Shown here: positions 32,170-44,801 of the stretch, piece by piece | Layout: each line of letters begins with the position of its first letter | Numbering within the stretch: position 1 is the stretch's first letter | Assembly: GCA_002104895.1 (NCBI GenBank) | Contig: MCFG01000018.1 | Location: 302,501 to 347,927 of the forward strand | Source of the DNA: Anaeromyces robustus | Lineage: Eukaryota > Neocallimastigomycota > Neocallimastigomycetes > Neocallimastigales > Neocallimastigaceae | Reading direction: 5' to 3' | Length of the DNA stretch: 45,427 nt | Program-made: the position numbers and the translations under genes | Notes under the pieces: generated by a model | Database searches by the model: none | What the model was told of the DNA's origin: nothing | What the model saw: the letters and a program-made list of their open reading frames with translations, nothing else

Positions 32170-32546
32170 TAAAATAAAATAAAATAAAATAAAATAAAAT
32201 AAAATAAAATAAAATAAAATAAAATAAAATAAAATAAAATAAAATAAAATAAAATAAAATAAAATAAAATAAAATAAAATAAAATAAAATAAAATAAAAT
32301 AAAATAAAATAAAATAAAATAAAATAAAATAAAATAAAATAAAATAAAATAAAATAAAATAAAATAAAATAAAATAAAATAAAATAAAATAAAATAAAAT
32401 AAAATAAAATAAAATAAAATAAAATAAAATAAAATAAAATAAAATAAAATAAAATAAAATAAAATAAAATAAAATAAAATAAAATAAAATAAAATAAAAT
32501 AAAATAAAATAAAATAAAATAAAATAAAATAAAATAAAATAAAATA
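32170..32546. repeat. Perfect AAAAT pentanucleotide array, about 75 units
   Basis: Uninterrupted AAAAT for about 375 bp, beginning about 100 bp after the F-box stop codon. No variant unit was seen, which implies recent expansion or assembly smoothing. Confidence 0.95.
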
Positions 32547-33468
32547 AATATAAAGTATAATATTATAAAATAAAAATAAAATATATAAAAAATATATCTT
32601 ATATTTTTTATATTTAAAGAGATATATATATACTTTTATATTTTATAGATAAAGTATAAATATATATATCTTTTATATATAAAATATATGTAAGTAATAA
32701 ATATACAAAAAGATTACAAAGAAAAACAAAAAACCATACAAAAAAGAAATAAATAAAAAAGGTATAAAATAATATTTATATATATTAATACTTATTTATA
32801 TATATAATTATAATTAAAACTAAAATCAAAATATAAATGAAAAAATAAAAGAAAAAAAAAAAATAAATCAATATAGAATCATAATAAGAACATAAAAAAG
32901 TAGCAAGATATGTTTTAAATATGATTATTCCTTATTATTTAATAATAATAAATATATGATATTATAATAATATATAATGTTAATGTTATTTTATATTACA
33001 TATAAAATGATGAGTTTTATTTTTCAAAAAAAAAAGAACTTTTTTTTCTCTTTTATTGTGTACAATTTTTTATATAGATAAATAAAAAAAAAAAAGTTCA
33101 TTTCTTATTTAAGTAAATAACTGCCAAATAATATAATAAAATAATAAATAGTAAATAATTGATAATAAATAATAAATAATCAATAATTAATAATAAATAA
33201 TAAATAATAAATAATAATAAATAAATAATAAATAATAATTATATAATAAATAATAATAAATAAATAATAATAAATAGATAATAATAAATAAATAATAGTA
33301 AATAAATAATAATACATAAATAATAGTAAATAAATAAAATTAAACAATAAATAACAAATAATAATATAAGTAAATAAATGTTAATATTTTGTTTTGGTAA
33401 ATTTTTTCTTAACTACCGTTTATTTGTTTACAATTAAGGTATTATACATTATACAATTTCAATTAGGC

Positions 33469-33507
<39 letters not shown>

Positions 33508-33581
33508 GTATGATTATTATTATAAATATATTTATAGTATGATTTTGTATTAAATATGAATTATTATATAATTATTATTTA

Positions 33582-33617
<36 letters not shown>

Positions 33618-36600
33618 TTGTGCAATGCATAATAATGAATTTAAATGAATACAAAGTAAAGTAATGTAACAATAATTAAAAAAAAAAAGATTTATAAGAT
33701 TTAATATTTTATTTCATAACCAAATTTAGTAATCATTACCGCAATTCCTATTTAATAACTTTATTTATTTTTATATATATATTAAATGAATAATAAATAA
33801 TAATAGTAATTAATAATAATTAATAATAATTAATAATAATAAAAATGTTACGGATGATTAAATTTATATTAAAAAGAATATTAAAAAAATCATCATTAAA
33901 TACAAAAATTTTTTTAATAAAAGTAAATGGATAAATAAATAAATAAATAGATAAATAAATGAGTTAAATAAAATGATACAAATTAATTTTTCATATATTA
34001 TTTATATTATATAATATATTTTATTTATATTAAATTAAGGTAAAAATTGTATCATTCAAAAATTTATGACTGATTATTAAAATGTGAAAAAAAGAAAAAA
34101 AAAAAAAAAAAAGAGAAAAAAATTATAAAAAAAAAAATGTTTTCAAAAACGGAAATTTGTATATTAAATTAACAATCAATTAAATTAAATTAAATTAAAT
34201 TTAATTAAATTAAAAAAGTTATTATATTATATTATACTTTATATTATATTATTATATAAAATAAAGTTTAATTACTAGAACAAGTATTTATTATAATAAA
34301 AATAATATAGATGATTTTTTCATTCCTTTTTTAATTTTGTTTTGTTTTTGGTTTATAATGTTATAAATGTTAAAAAAAGTATGAAATATATTTCTTAAAA
34401 TAGAAATTTTTTGTAAGATTTCATTTTTATAGATTATTTTATATTATTTTATATTATATTGTATTAATTATATTAATAATAAATATAAGTAATATAAATA
34501 ACACTAATCCATAATAATTTAATATATTTTATATTTTATATTTATATTTACAGAAATTTTAATAATAAATATTTCCTTTATTTTATTTTTTATTATATTA
34601 TAGTGTTATTATTAATGGGTTGGGAAGGAGAGGTGAAAATTTTTTTTTATTTTTTTTTTTTGTGTGTATTTGTAGATAATTCATAATAAATTGTTTAATT
34701 ATTACTAAAAAAGGAAATTTATATCATTTTAATGATTTTCTGACATGAGGAAAAAAAAAAAAAAAAAAAGAAAAACTTTTTATTTATTTCCATTTTTATT
34801 CGTTGTTTTATTTTTATATTTTTAGTCTTTACTTGTTTTAGATTATTTTTAATTTAAAACAAAAAATAATAATAAAAAAAAAAAGAAATAAAGAATAATT
34901 CAATAATATTTTAATAATAATAATAAAACTTCCATACTTTTTAAACTAATAAAATAAAATAAAGTTTATGGTTTATGTTTTAAAATCTGCACATCGTTTT
35001 ATTTTGGTAAATCAGTCAAATAATTAATAATAATAATAATAATTAATAATAATAAATAATATTTAATAACAATTAATAAATAATAATAAATAATAATTAA
35101 TAATTAATAATTTATTCTTTATTATCTTTTTTTTTTTTTTTTAAAAAAATGAAATTAACAATTTAACCATAATACATAGATTATCATTAATAATTAATAA
35201 TTAATAATTAATAATTAATAATTAATATTTAATAATTACAATATTTATTCTTTTAATTATTTTTTTATATAAAAAAGAAATGTTAAAGTCAATTTGTTTA
35301 TAGTTATCCAATAAATAATAGAGGACTTTATATCCTTTTTTCTTTTACATCCTTTTTCATTTAATCTTTTAAGTATGCTTTATTAAATATTTATTTCTTT
35401 TTATTATTATTATTAATTATCTTTATTTCTTTGTAATGTTTTATATTTTTAAATTTTCTAAAATTATTTTTTTTTCTATTATATGATGGATAATTGATTT
35501 TATTATCATTATTATTACCAAAAGTTTTATGTTTTAATATTATATGTAAATAGTTTTAGTAATGATTCTAATAATTTCTGTTATATATTCATTTTTACTA
35601 TATTTTTTTATACCATATTTTTCTTTTTTTTTTTTTTTTTACTCTATTTTAATTACTCTATTTTTATTACTCTATTTAATTTTATTTAAATTTTTTTTTA
35701 CCGTTTTTTTTTTTTTTTTTTTTTTTTTAATTTTTAATTTTTATTAATTATTAATATATTTTACATATTTTTATTTTTATTTTTTTTAAGAGAATCTTTC
35801 CTGTAATAAAATTTAAAAGTGCTATTCCAATTTTTTATTTATTTATTTTTTAATATAATTTTTCATTAATTAATTTATTTCTATAAAACAAAATAACCGT
35901 TAATTATTTAAAATCATCAATTATTCATTTAATTCAATAATTATTTATTTAGTTATTTATTTATTTATTGTTAAGATGATTGCTTGAAGATTACTTAACA
36001 CAGCACCAAGAAAAAAATAAACATTTTTTTTTAAAAAAAAAAAAAAACACAAAAATTAAATTAAAAAAAAATAAAATAAATAAATAAATAGAAAAAAAAA
36101 AAAAAAAAAAATGGTAGTTTTTTTATATTTATTTATTTATTTATTATTTTATTTAATTATATTTTATTATAATATATTCTATTCTATTTATTATTTTATA
36201 TTTTTTTATATTTTTTATATTATGGATATCTTATTAAACAAAAATAATAAGAAATATATTATAAATATATTTAATTATATCATGATAATTATTTATTTAA
36301 ATTATTATTATTTATTAATTTAATTTAATTATTAGATTTATTTAACTATTAATTTTTGTTATTTTGTTTTTTTTATAAGAAAAAAATAAATATAATTCTT
36401 ACAAAAGATAATTAAAAATAAATGCCTTTTTTTTTTTTATTTTTATTTTTATTTTATAATAATATCCTTTTATGGAATTTATTTTATATATTTATGTTAA
36501 TTTTTTAATTTTTTAATATTTAATGTGAATATTTTGTTTTATCTTTATTGTAATTAAAAAGATTACTTTTTTTTATTTTATTTTCCGTTATTGACATTAT

Positions 36601-37481
36601 TAACATTTAAAAAGTTTTATTAATAACTTTTAACATCAAAACTTGATAATTAAATAGTTTCTAAAGAAAAAAAAACATTGTAAATTATATAGAAATTAAG
36701 TAATATGAATTATTAAAATCCTTTTTTTTTTAAAATAATAATTTTTATTATTTTATTTTATTAATGCTTATTATTAATATTTTTTTATATATATTTTTTA
36801 TATTTTTTTATAATTGTTATTTCAAAATGTCATGATATTCTTTATAATTAACAAAGTTTAACTTTATTTTTACTGGTAATAATTGATAAATATGGATAAT
36901 AGTTTGAAATCTTTTTAATAATAAAATATGGCTTTTATTTTTTTTATATTATATCTTTTATTTTATTTTTTAATAATAATTTATTATTTTGTTTTGTTTT
37001 ATTAAACTTTTCATCTTTAATTAATATTTTTCAATATTAAATTAATAAAAAATAAATAAATTATTAAATTAAAATGTTCCTTTATTTTTTCCATAATTCA
37101 TCTACGAATAAAAAAACAATTGTCTTTTTTAATATGATTATTCAGTTGGTCATTAGAATTAATCATTATTTGTAGGTCATTATAATTATTATATTTAATA
37201 TATATAAAATAAATAATTATTTTATTGGATATGAAAAATAAAAAAATGTTCTTTTTTTATTATTATTATATAAAAAAGTTTACAAATAAGAAAAAGAGAA
37301 AAGAAAAAAAAAAAAAAAGACAAAACTAAATTTGAATAATAAAAAAGGTTTAAAATATATTGAATATTTTTATTATATAATATCATTAATTATGAACTAG
37401 GTGAATAAGTGTAATAATAAAGATTAAAAAAAATAATAATAATTAAGATTAAAAATATAGATATATAAGAATTAAATATAG

Positions 37482-37604
37482 CTAATAATAGTTCGTTTTT
37501 GTGGTAAATCTAACATTGAATTGAAAGCTGAAATAATGCCTTATCAAATATATCCACTAGAAATTTCAGTAGATCAGATAAAAATTTCTGGTACTTCATT
37601 TTAA
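37482..37604 (+). other. Short open frame, possible exon remnant
   Basis: Forty codons bounded by a TAG and a TAA, reading VRFCGKSNIELK and then EIMPYQIYPLEISV. Amino-acid mix and GC are unlike the surrounding low-complexity DNA. It has no ATG near its start, so it would be a terminal exon or a fragment of a decayed gene. No family is recognised. Confidence 0.2.
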
Positions 37605-37963
37605 AGTATTTTTTTACTATTAATAGTAATAAAAATTTTGTTACTATTAAAATTTATATTTAAACTTTAATAATATTTATAAAATAATTAATAATTAATA
37701 ATTAATAATTAATTATTTATAAAATTATATTATTTAAAATAATTAATTATTTTTTTTTATTAATTGTTTTTATTTCTTTTTTCTATAATTTATTTTTCTA
37801 TTATTATAATATATTTATATTTTTCTATAATTAATTTTCTATTATTATAAATTATATTATTTATATTATTTATATTATTTTATATTATTTATATTATTTT
37901 GTTTTTCTATTATTTATATTATTTATATTATTTATATTATTTTTATTTTATTACCTTTTTTTA

Positions 37964-37999
<36 letters not shown>

Positions 38000-38088
38000 G
38001 AATACAAAATGAATAATAAATAAATAAATAAATAAATAAATAAATATTATCATAATTAATCAATAATAGAAAAGTAAAAAATGTGGTG

Positions 38089-38092
<4 letters not shown>

Positions 38093-38157
<65 letters not shown>
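38093..38157. repeat. AAT microsatellite
   Basis: About 21 perfect AAT units in intergenic DNA, following ATGTGGTGAT. Confidence 0.9.
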
Positions 38158-38160
<3 letters not shown>

Positions 38161-39390
38161 TATTTAATCCAGATTCGATTATAGAATTTATTTAGTTACT
38201 CATTATAATATTATATATTATTTTATTATATAAAAAATAAACCGTTTTATTTTTTCTTTTTTTTATAAGATATAAACGAATAAAAAATATTTTATAATAA
38301 TAATTCTTTTATATAATAACATAAAAAAAAAAAGTTTTTTTTAATAAAATTATTATATAATATAAAATGTTAATTTTTTTTATATAAAGTTTATTCAATA
38401 ATCTAATAATAGTTTTTTTTTTTTTTTAATTCAATAATTATGTTTTCTCATTTTTTTTTATTTTGTAAATATTTTAAGAATTCCTTTTTGTTTTTTTTTG
38501 TTTTTTTTTGTTTTTTTGTTTTTTATTTTTATTATCATTTTTATTTTTAGTTTCCTTTTTTATTTAATAATAGAATATCCATTGTAAAGTAATATATTTA
38601 GTTATTTTTATTTTAATATATTTATACTTCTTTCCATTACACTAAATTTCATATATTAATAATTTTTCTATTTATTTTGTAATATATTAATTATCTGTAA
38701 TAAAAATAAATAATTAAAACTTTTATTTTTCTTTTTTGAATTTGTGTAACTTATTCATTTTCTAAAATTTCATAATATATTTAGTATTTTTTTGTAACAT
38801 TTAAGATGAAAATAATGGTGTAATATAAATATAATATATAATAAATACTATTTATATATTTAATGGTAAATATATTGTAATATATATAATATATATAAAT
38901 AAATATTTATTATTTATTTCATATATTTAATTAAAAATTATCTTTAAGATTAACTCTATTTAAATTTAAATAATATTTTTTTTATTATATACATGTACTA
39001 TATATTATTATATTATTGTATTACTAATTCTATTTTATAATAAATTAAAAGATAAATATTTTTTTTTTTTTAATGTATAAAAAAGGTAATAAAATAAACA
39101 TTTTAATCATATTTTATTTCAAAACGGTATGTCAAACTTTATTTATTATTTTTATCTTATTATTGTTAAATATATCATAAATTTAATCATTCATATAAAA
39201 TTAATATATTATTTATTAATAAAATATAAAATATAAATGTAATACAATATAATTAAAATTAAAATGGAGTCAATTATAAATCATATTATATAGAATCTTT
39301 ATATATTTCTATAATTATTTAATTCTAAATTTTATTAAAATTTAATAAATTATACATTTCCTTAATTCAATTATAAATTAAAATATTTAT

Positions 39391-39567
39391 ATGGCAATTA
39401 ATGTAATACAAGATTTAATTAATAGTACAAATTTTTATATTGGGGACAATTATGGACTGGGTAGTTGCCGTTTTTTTTTATATCTATTTTTTTTATATTT
39501 AAAATTTTTTATAATAGTATCATTTTTTTTATTATTTAATTATTTAATTATTGTATTACACAAATAG
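39391..39567 (+). other. Short open frame (58 aa), doubtful
   Basis: ATG to TAG. The first 27 codons have mixed composition (MAINVIQDLINSTNF, then YIGDNYGLGSC) and the rest is Phe/Leu/Ile from T-rich DNA. It may be the first exon of a lost gene; there is a possible splice donor GTAGTT after ctGG near 39461. Low confidence. Confidence 0.15.
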
Positions 39568-41135
39568 AATTATAAAAAAAAAATAGTTTTTTTTTTTTCT
39601 CTTTTTTTAATTATTATAATTAGTATTTAATGATAATAGAAAGTGTTAAAATATAATAAAAGAAAAAAATAAAATAAAATAAAATAAAATAAAAAAAAAA
39701 ATATGACCCAGAATAACTGATTGTAAATCTTATTTATTATAATTTAAAATTATTATTTAAAATTATTATAATGCATAAAGTAAATCCTTTCGTTTTTTAT
39801 TATTAAACATATCTTATACAATAAAATAATACTATGAAGTATTGACTTTTTAACATTCATTAATTAATAATAACTTTTTATTTTTTTTTAAAAATTTTTT
39901 ATAACTATTTAATATGTTTTTTTATTTTATTTTATTTTATTTTATTTATTTTGTAAAAGTTTTATCCACATTCACTATTTAAATATTAAATAAAAATTAT
40001 ATTTTTATTCATACTTTCTAAATACTAAAATAAAAAAAAGTTACATCTACATTCACACACTTTTTTTAATTATTGTTACTTCTACCTACTTACTTACTAT
40101 TAACTTTTTTTTTTTTATATTTTATACACTTTTAAAAATAAATAATAATGCACATTACGTTACATTACATAAATTAATTTATTAAAATTACTATTTATTT
40201 TTAAAGTTAAATATCTGTTTCTATTATATTATCATATATAATTTTTAATATGTCTTCAAATATTATTCGTTCATAAATTTATTAAAAAAAAGGTTTTTAA
40301 AAAAATTTTGAAAATATTTAGTGAAGTGAAGTCTTTTTTTTTTTTTTTTAATTTTTTTTTTTCTTTTTTCTATTTATTATTATATTATTATTTTTTTATA
40401 AATTAATTAATTAAATAATTAATAAAAACTATATATTATATTAATTCCCATTTATTATATTTCATTAAGATATATTTAATAATTAATAATTTATATTTAA
40501 ATTATATTTAAATTAAAAAAAAAAAAAAGTGCCATTTTATTTATTATACGATATATTTATTGAATTGACATTAACAATATATATATTTAATTATATATAT
40601 TAATAATAAAGTATTTTATATTTACATTTTATTATTATAATATATCCAAATAATATAATAAAAATACATGATTTTTAAATAGGAAAAATGTATTAATAAA
40701 TTTTTAATATAAATTATTAAATATATTAAATATAATATAATTTATAGTATAAATCAATTAAAAAATAAATGAATTAATTGTTTATTAATATATTATATTA
40801 ATATATTGTAAATATATCACAATATATAATAATATAATATAATCATCTAATTTAATAATAAATGTAAACATTTAATAAATAATATTAATAATATTGTTGT
40901 TATAATAGAAATATAAATTAATATATTAATAATTATTATTTTAATTTTAACATTATTAAATATTAATTTTATTATATTAAATATAATAACACAAATTAAA
41001 AAAAAAAATTTTTTTTTTCTTTTATTATTATATTTTTTAATATTTATTGATTATTTATATTTACAAATTCTAAATTATAATAAAAATATAAATACAAAAA
41101 ATTTATTAAAATATATTATAATATTATAAATTAAT

Positions 41136-41168
<33 letters not shown>

Positions 41169-41367
41169 AAATAATAATATAATTAAAAAAAAAAAAAAAC
41201 GGCTCGAACAAAAAATTTCTATTTTTTTTATTATATATTCTTTTTTATTATAATATTTTTATTCTATTAATTTTATTTATTTATATTATTATATATTAAT
41301 AAGTTATATTAGTTTTAATTATAATAAATATAAAATTATTAATAGTATTAATTGAAGAAAAAAAAAG

Positions 41368-41377
41368 TATATAAAGG
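41368..41377 (+). promoter_or_regulatory. TATA box upstream of the secreted-protein gene
   Basis: TATATAAAGG, followed 20-30 bp later by GGCGC and a T-run then CATCATCAATCAATAA, a plausible start site around 41400-41420. The leader to the ATG at 41908 would be about 500 nt, long enough to hold a 5'-UTR intron. The sequence is a textbook TATA match, though this DNA is so AT-rich that TA-rich hits are common; the trailing GG and GGCGC make it stand out. Confidence 0.5.
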
Positions 41378-41907
41378 TTGAAAAAAGGCGCTTTATTTTT
41401 TTTTTTTTTCATCATCAATCAATAATTAAAAATAGCAAATATAAAATAACATTTTTTTTTAAATTATTAAAACATAAAATAAAAAATTAATTATTTTCAA
41501 TAATTTTTTTCTTATTTTTTTGTAAATAACAAAAAATTGTTAAATAAAAAAAGATTACTTTTTTTATTCAAATTTAAATTATTTTTTTCAAAAATTACAA
41601 AGAAAAAGAATTTTACCGTATTATATATTTAAAAAATATATAACTTTCTTTTTTTTTTATAATTTTTGTGTAATATATATAATATTTTTTTTTTCAATAT
41701 TTTTTATTTAGTTTAATCTAATTTAATTATCAGTATTAATTTTTTTATTTGTAAATAAAATAAATAAAAAAAAAAATCAAATCAGTAAATATTTCAATAA
41801 TCAAAACTAAAAACGCATATTAAAATAAAAAACAACAAAACAACACCGGAAAATTTAAAAACTTATAATATATTTTTTTTAATTTAATCGGAAAAAAAAA
41901 ATCAAAA

Positions 41908-43221
41908 ATGAAGTATTCAGTTATTGCTGCAATTATTTCTACTCTTCTTTTAGGTAGTGAAGCTTTACCAATCCCATGTTTCCCAGGTGAATTCGGAGGA
42001 GGTATGGGAGGTGGTTTCCCAGGTGGCGGTTTCCCAGGTGGTGGTATGGGAGGTGGCGGTATGCCAGGTTTCCCAGGTGGCGGTTTCCCAGGTGGCGGTA
42101 TGGGAGGTGGTGGTTTCCCAGGTATGCCAAGTGGTGGATTCCCAGATGCTGGTGCTGGTGCTGGTGGCTTCCCACCAATTGGTGGTGGCGGTTTCCCAAG
42201 TGGAGGTGATATGGGAGGTGGCTTCCCAGGTATGCCAGGAGGTGGTTTCCCAGGTATGCCAGGAGGTGGTATGCCAGGTATTCCAGAAATTCCAAGTACT
42301 CCAGTTGCTCCACCAAGTATTCCAGAAGTTCCAGTTTCACCACCAAGTATTCCAAGTATTCCAGAAGTTCCAGTTTCACCACCAAGCATTCCAGAAATTC
42401 CAAGTATTCCAGAAGTTCCAAGTCCACCAAGTCCACCAAGTCCACCAGAAGCTCCAGCTCCACCAACTATTCCAGAAATTCCAGAAATTCCAGAAGTTCC
42501 AAGTCCACCAAGTCCACCAAGTCCACCAAGTCCACCAACAACTCCAAACGGCGGAAACGGAGGAGGTGAAAATGAAGAATGTGGTCCAACTGGTGTTACT
42601 CCATCCGGTCAACCATGTAGTCCACCAGATACTCCAGAAGTTCCACCAAGTCCACCAGATGTTCCATCTACTCCAGATAGTGATACTCCAGCTGGTAATG
42701 ATGTTCCACCAAGTCCACCAACCGGTAACAACGGTGGTGACAATGGCGGTGATGAAGAATGTGGTCCAACTGGTGTTACACCATCTGGTCAACCATGTAG
42801 TCCACAAGATAATCCAGAAGTTCCACCAAGTCCACCAACTGTTCCAGCTGATGATGATCAATGTAATCCAGAAACTAACCTTACTCCATCCGGTCAACCA
42901 TGTAATCCACCACCATCTGATGATGATGATCACTGTAATCCAGAAACTAACCTTACTCCAGCCGGTAATCCATGTACTCCACCACCACCAACTTGTAACC
43001 CACAATGTATTCCAATGCCACCACCAACTACTTCATGTGCTGTTGCTGACCCAGATTGTGATCCAAGTGCTCCACCAGCTAATTGGTTGGGAGGTGTTCT
43101 TGATCCAAATGATCCAAATGACCCAGGTTGTGTTCCATGTGATGAATATGATGGTGAAGCTCCAGCTGAAAATTCTGCTGATGAACTTGGTGATGTTAAC
43201 AATTCCTCTGATGTTGAATAA
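41908..43221 (+). CDS. Secreted Gly/Phe/Pro-rich and Ser/Pro-rich protein with Cys modules (437 aa)
   Basis: The start context AAAAATGAAG opens a clear signal peptide, MKYSVIAAIISTLLLGSEA, with cleavage likely after residue 19. Residues about 26-125 are repeats of GGGFPGG, GGGMGGG and GFPGMPGG. Residues about 126-210 are PSIPEVPVSPPS and PPSPPSPP runs. Residues about 220-360 hold four Cys modules: two of type CGPTGVTPSGQPC and two of type CNPETNLTPxGxPC, separated by acidic or Pro-rich linkers. A Cys-richer region (CNPQCIPMPPP) and an acidic tail (NSSDVE) close it. There is no GPI-like hydrophobic C-terminus. Even Cys spacing suggests disulfides or cross-linking, and the Pro-Ser stretches suggest O-glycosylation. 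This suits a cell-wall, matrix or spore-coat structural protein; no enzyme domain is present. GC is far above the surroundings because of Gly GGT and Pro CCA codons. Function beyond secretion is unproven. Confidence 0.85.
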   Translation: MKYSVIAAIISTLLLGSEALPIPCFPGEFGGGMGGGFPGGGFPGGGMGGGGMPGFPGGGFPGGGMGGGGFPGMPSGGFPDAGAGAGGFPPIGGGGFPSGGDMGGGFPGMPGGGFPGMPGGGMPGIPEIPSTPVAPPSIPEVPVSPPSIPSIPEVPVSPPSIPEIPSIPEVPSPPSPPSPPEAPAPPTIPEIPEIPEVPSPPSPPSPPSPPTTPNGGNGGGENEECGPTGVTPSGQPCSPPDTPEVPPSPPDVPSTPDSDTPAGNDVPPSPPTGNNGGDNGGDEECGPTGVTPSGQPCSPQDNPEVPPSPPTVPADDDQCNPETNLTPSGQPCNPPPSDDDDHCNPETNLTPAGNPCTPPPPTCNPQCIPMPPPTTSCAVADPDCDPSAPPANWLGGVLDPNDPNDPGCVPCDEYDGEAPAENSADELGDVNNSSDVE

Positions 43222-44049
43222 GCGAATGAAGATATGTAATAGAAAATTTTTAGAGAAACTTTTAGATTTAAAAAAAATAATGTATAAAAAATATATAAAA
43301 AAAAATGTTGAAAAAAAAAAAAAAACAAAAACAACCTACAAAACATATTTAATTTTTAATTATTATCTTTTTTAAAACTTTTTTTTTTTTATAAAAAAAA
43401 AATAAAAAATTTTATAATATATAAAATTTAATCTATAATAAATATATATAATTTATTGTTTTTATTCCATTTATAATTTTTTTTTTAATTTATTTATTTA
43501 TTTTTGAATTAAAAAGTAAATAAATAAAAAGAAGAAAAAAAGAAAAAAAGAAATAAAAAAAAAATTAATAAATAATATATATAATAAATAGTAATTTTTT
43601 TATTTTAAAATTTATATTTATAATAATACTAGATTTTTATGTAAATTATTTTTTTAATTTTTTATTCGAATTTTTTAAAAATCATATTAATAAAATTTTA
43701 TCGTAATATTTAAAAAAAAAACCGAAGTGTTTTTAAAAAAAAGTGTAGTGTTTTAATTTTTAAAGAATAATTTGTAAAAAAAAGAAGAAAGATAACAGTA
43801 TGATTAATTTTTAAAGAATAATTTGTAAAAAAAAGAAGAAAGAAAAAAAGAAGAAAGAAAACAGTATTATTAAAGTAAAGAAAAAAGTAAAGAAAGAATA
43901 ATTTGTAAAAATTATATAAAAGTTATTTATAAGAAAAAGTTAGAAAGAAAATCAAAAGTTTTTTTTTTCTCTTTTTAATAACTTGTAATTTTTTTTTCAG
44001 TTCACGCACGTTTTCTTTAATATATATATATTATCCAAAGAATTTTCTC
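43222..44049. other. Intergenic region between secreted-protein gene and LINE
   Basis: A/T-rich, with A-rich GAAGAAAGAAAA stretches and a 40-bp direct repeat (43753-43792 and 43804-43843). No open frame of interest. Confidence 0.65.
43753..43843. repeat. Two-copy 40-bp direct repeat
   Basis: TTAATTTTTAAAGAATAATT followed by TGTAAAAAAAAGAAGAAAGA occurs at 43753-43792 and again, identically, at 43804-43843 (period 51). Confidence 0.85.
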
Positions 44050-44678
44050 ATTAATTCGAGGTGTTCAGCCCTCTTCTGAGGTCCTGTACTTTCCAATTTA
44101 TTGGAATGGTCGGAAGAGGAAGAATGCCTGTCGAGACATGGCGACGTCAATGGCATTGTTACAACTTATGATATTGTACTTGTATCTAAGTTGGGCATTA
44201 TGCGCAATGATAATGCTTGGTGCAATGATTATTTATATTCACTATTCGGTTAAAGAAGTAGGTAACATTATGCGCAATGATAATGTTAGTAATAAAAAGT
44301 ACGACTTTTTATTACAATCCATTTTTTTCTTTGAAATAATTACCTTACACTATTTATGTTATTTAGTTTATATTGCAGTTCTTTTTACAATTAAGTTTTT
44401 TATGTTTCTATCAATTCTACACTATTATTCTTATATACAGCACAATCAATACAACACAATAAATACTATACAATACAATTTTTTACATACCAACAATAAA
44501 AGTTTTTTTTATTCACTAATACATCATTCACAACGTTAAATTATATATACAACTACACAGTTGAATCTCTTACTTTTACTCTCAACAATATTTCTCAGTC
44601 ATTTACTATAATTCTTTTCATTGCTAAGTTTTTTTTTTTTTTTATATACTTTTTTATTTTTTAATTATATATTAAAAT

Positions 44679-44714
<36 letters not shown>
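44050..44714 (+). mobile_element. GC-richer, rearranged region before the LINE frame (possible 5' part of the element)
   Basis: From 44058 (GAGGTGTTCAGCCCTCTTCT) the base composition rises sharply. All three frames are partly open but none is continuous. One reads WSEEEECLSRHGDVNGIVTT, then SKLGIMRNDNAWCNDY and stops at 44243. Another is an open frame at 44138-44539 that includes NIMRNDNVSNKKYDF. The same 20-bp word (ATTATGCGCAATGATAAT core) occurs at about 44196-44215 and 44267-44286 and is read as IMRNDN in both frames, so a local duplication with a frame change is likely. After 44300 the sequence returns to A/T-rich DNA, with a 33-A run at 44682-44714. It could be the decayed 5' part of the LINE or a separate retroposed fragment ending in that polyA. 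Confidence 0.4.
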
Positions 44715-44718
<4 letters not shown>

Positions 44719-44801
44719 CTATTTTCTATTATAATACATTTATATTTTTTTTATTTTATTATTTTTTTTTTTTTTATATAGATTCTTATCAGCCTTATCA
44801 A

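Larger units (their letters stand above)
32547..41367. other. About 9 kb of A/T-rich intergenic DNA without a convincing gene
   Basis: Contains TAAATAA-type degenerate repeats (about 33130-33380), AAT/ATT runs, polyA/T tracts and short open frames made only of Phe, Leu, Ile, Tyr and Lys. Two short less biased stretches (37482-37604 and 39391-39567) could be remnants of genes. No RNA gene was recognised. Confidence 0.7.

Noticed and set aside
35562-36323. Small hydrophobic open frames at 35562-35747 and 36111-36323
   Set aside because: Composed of Phe, Tyr, Ile, Leu and Asn from T-rich DNA; no domain or conserved copy.
41820-43375. Several long open frames overlapping the secreted protein on both strands
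   Set aside because: Gly/Pro codon repeats leave all frames open; only the 41908-43221 frame has a signal peptide, sensible domains and a matching start.
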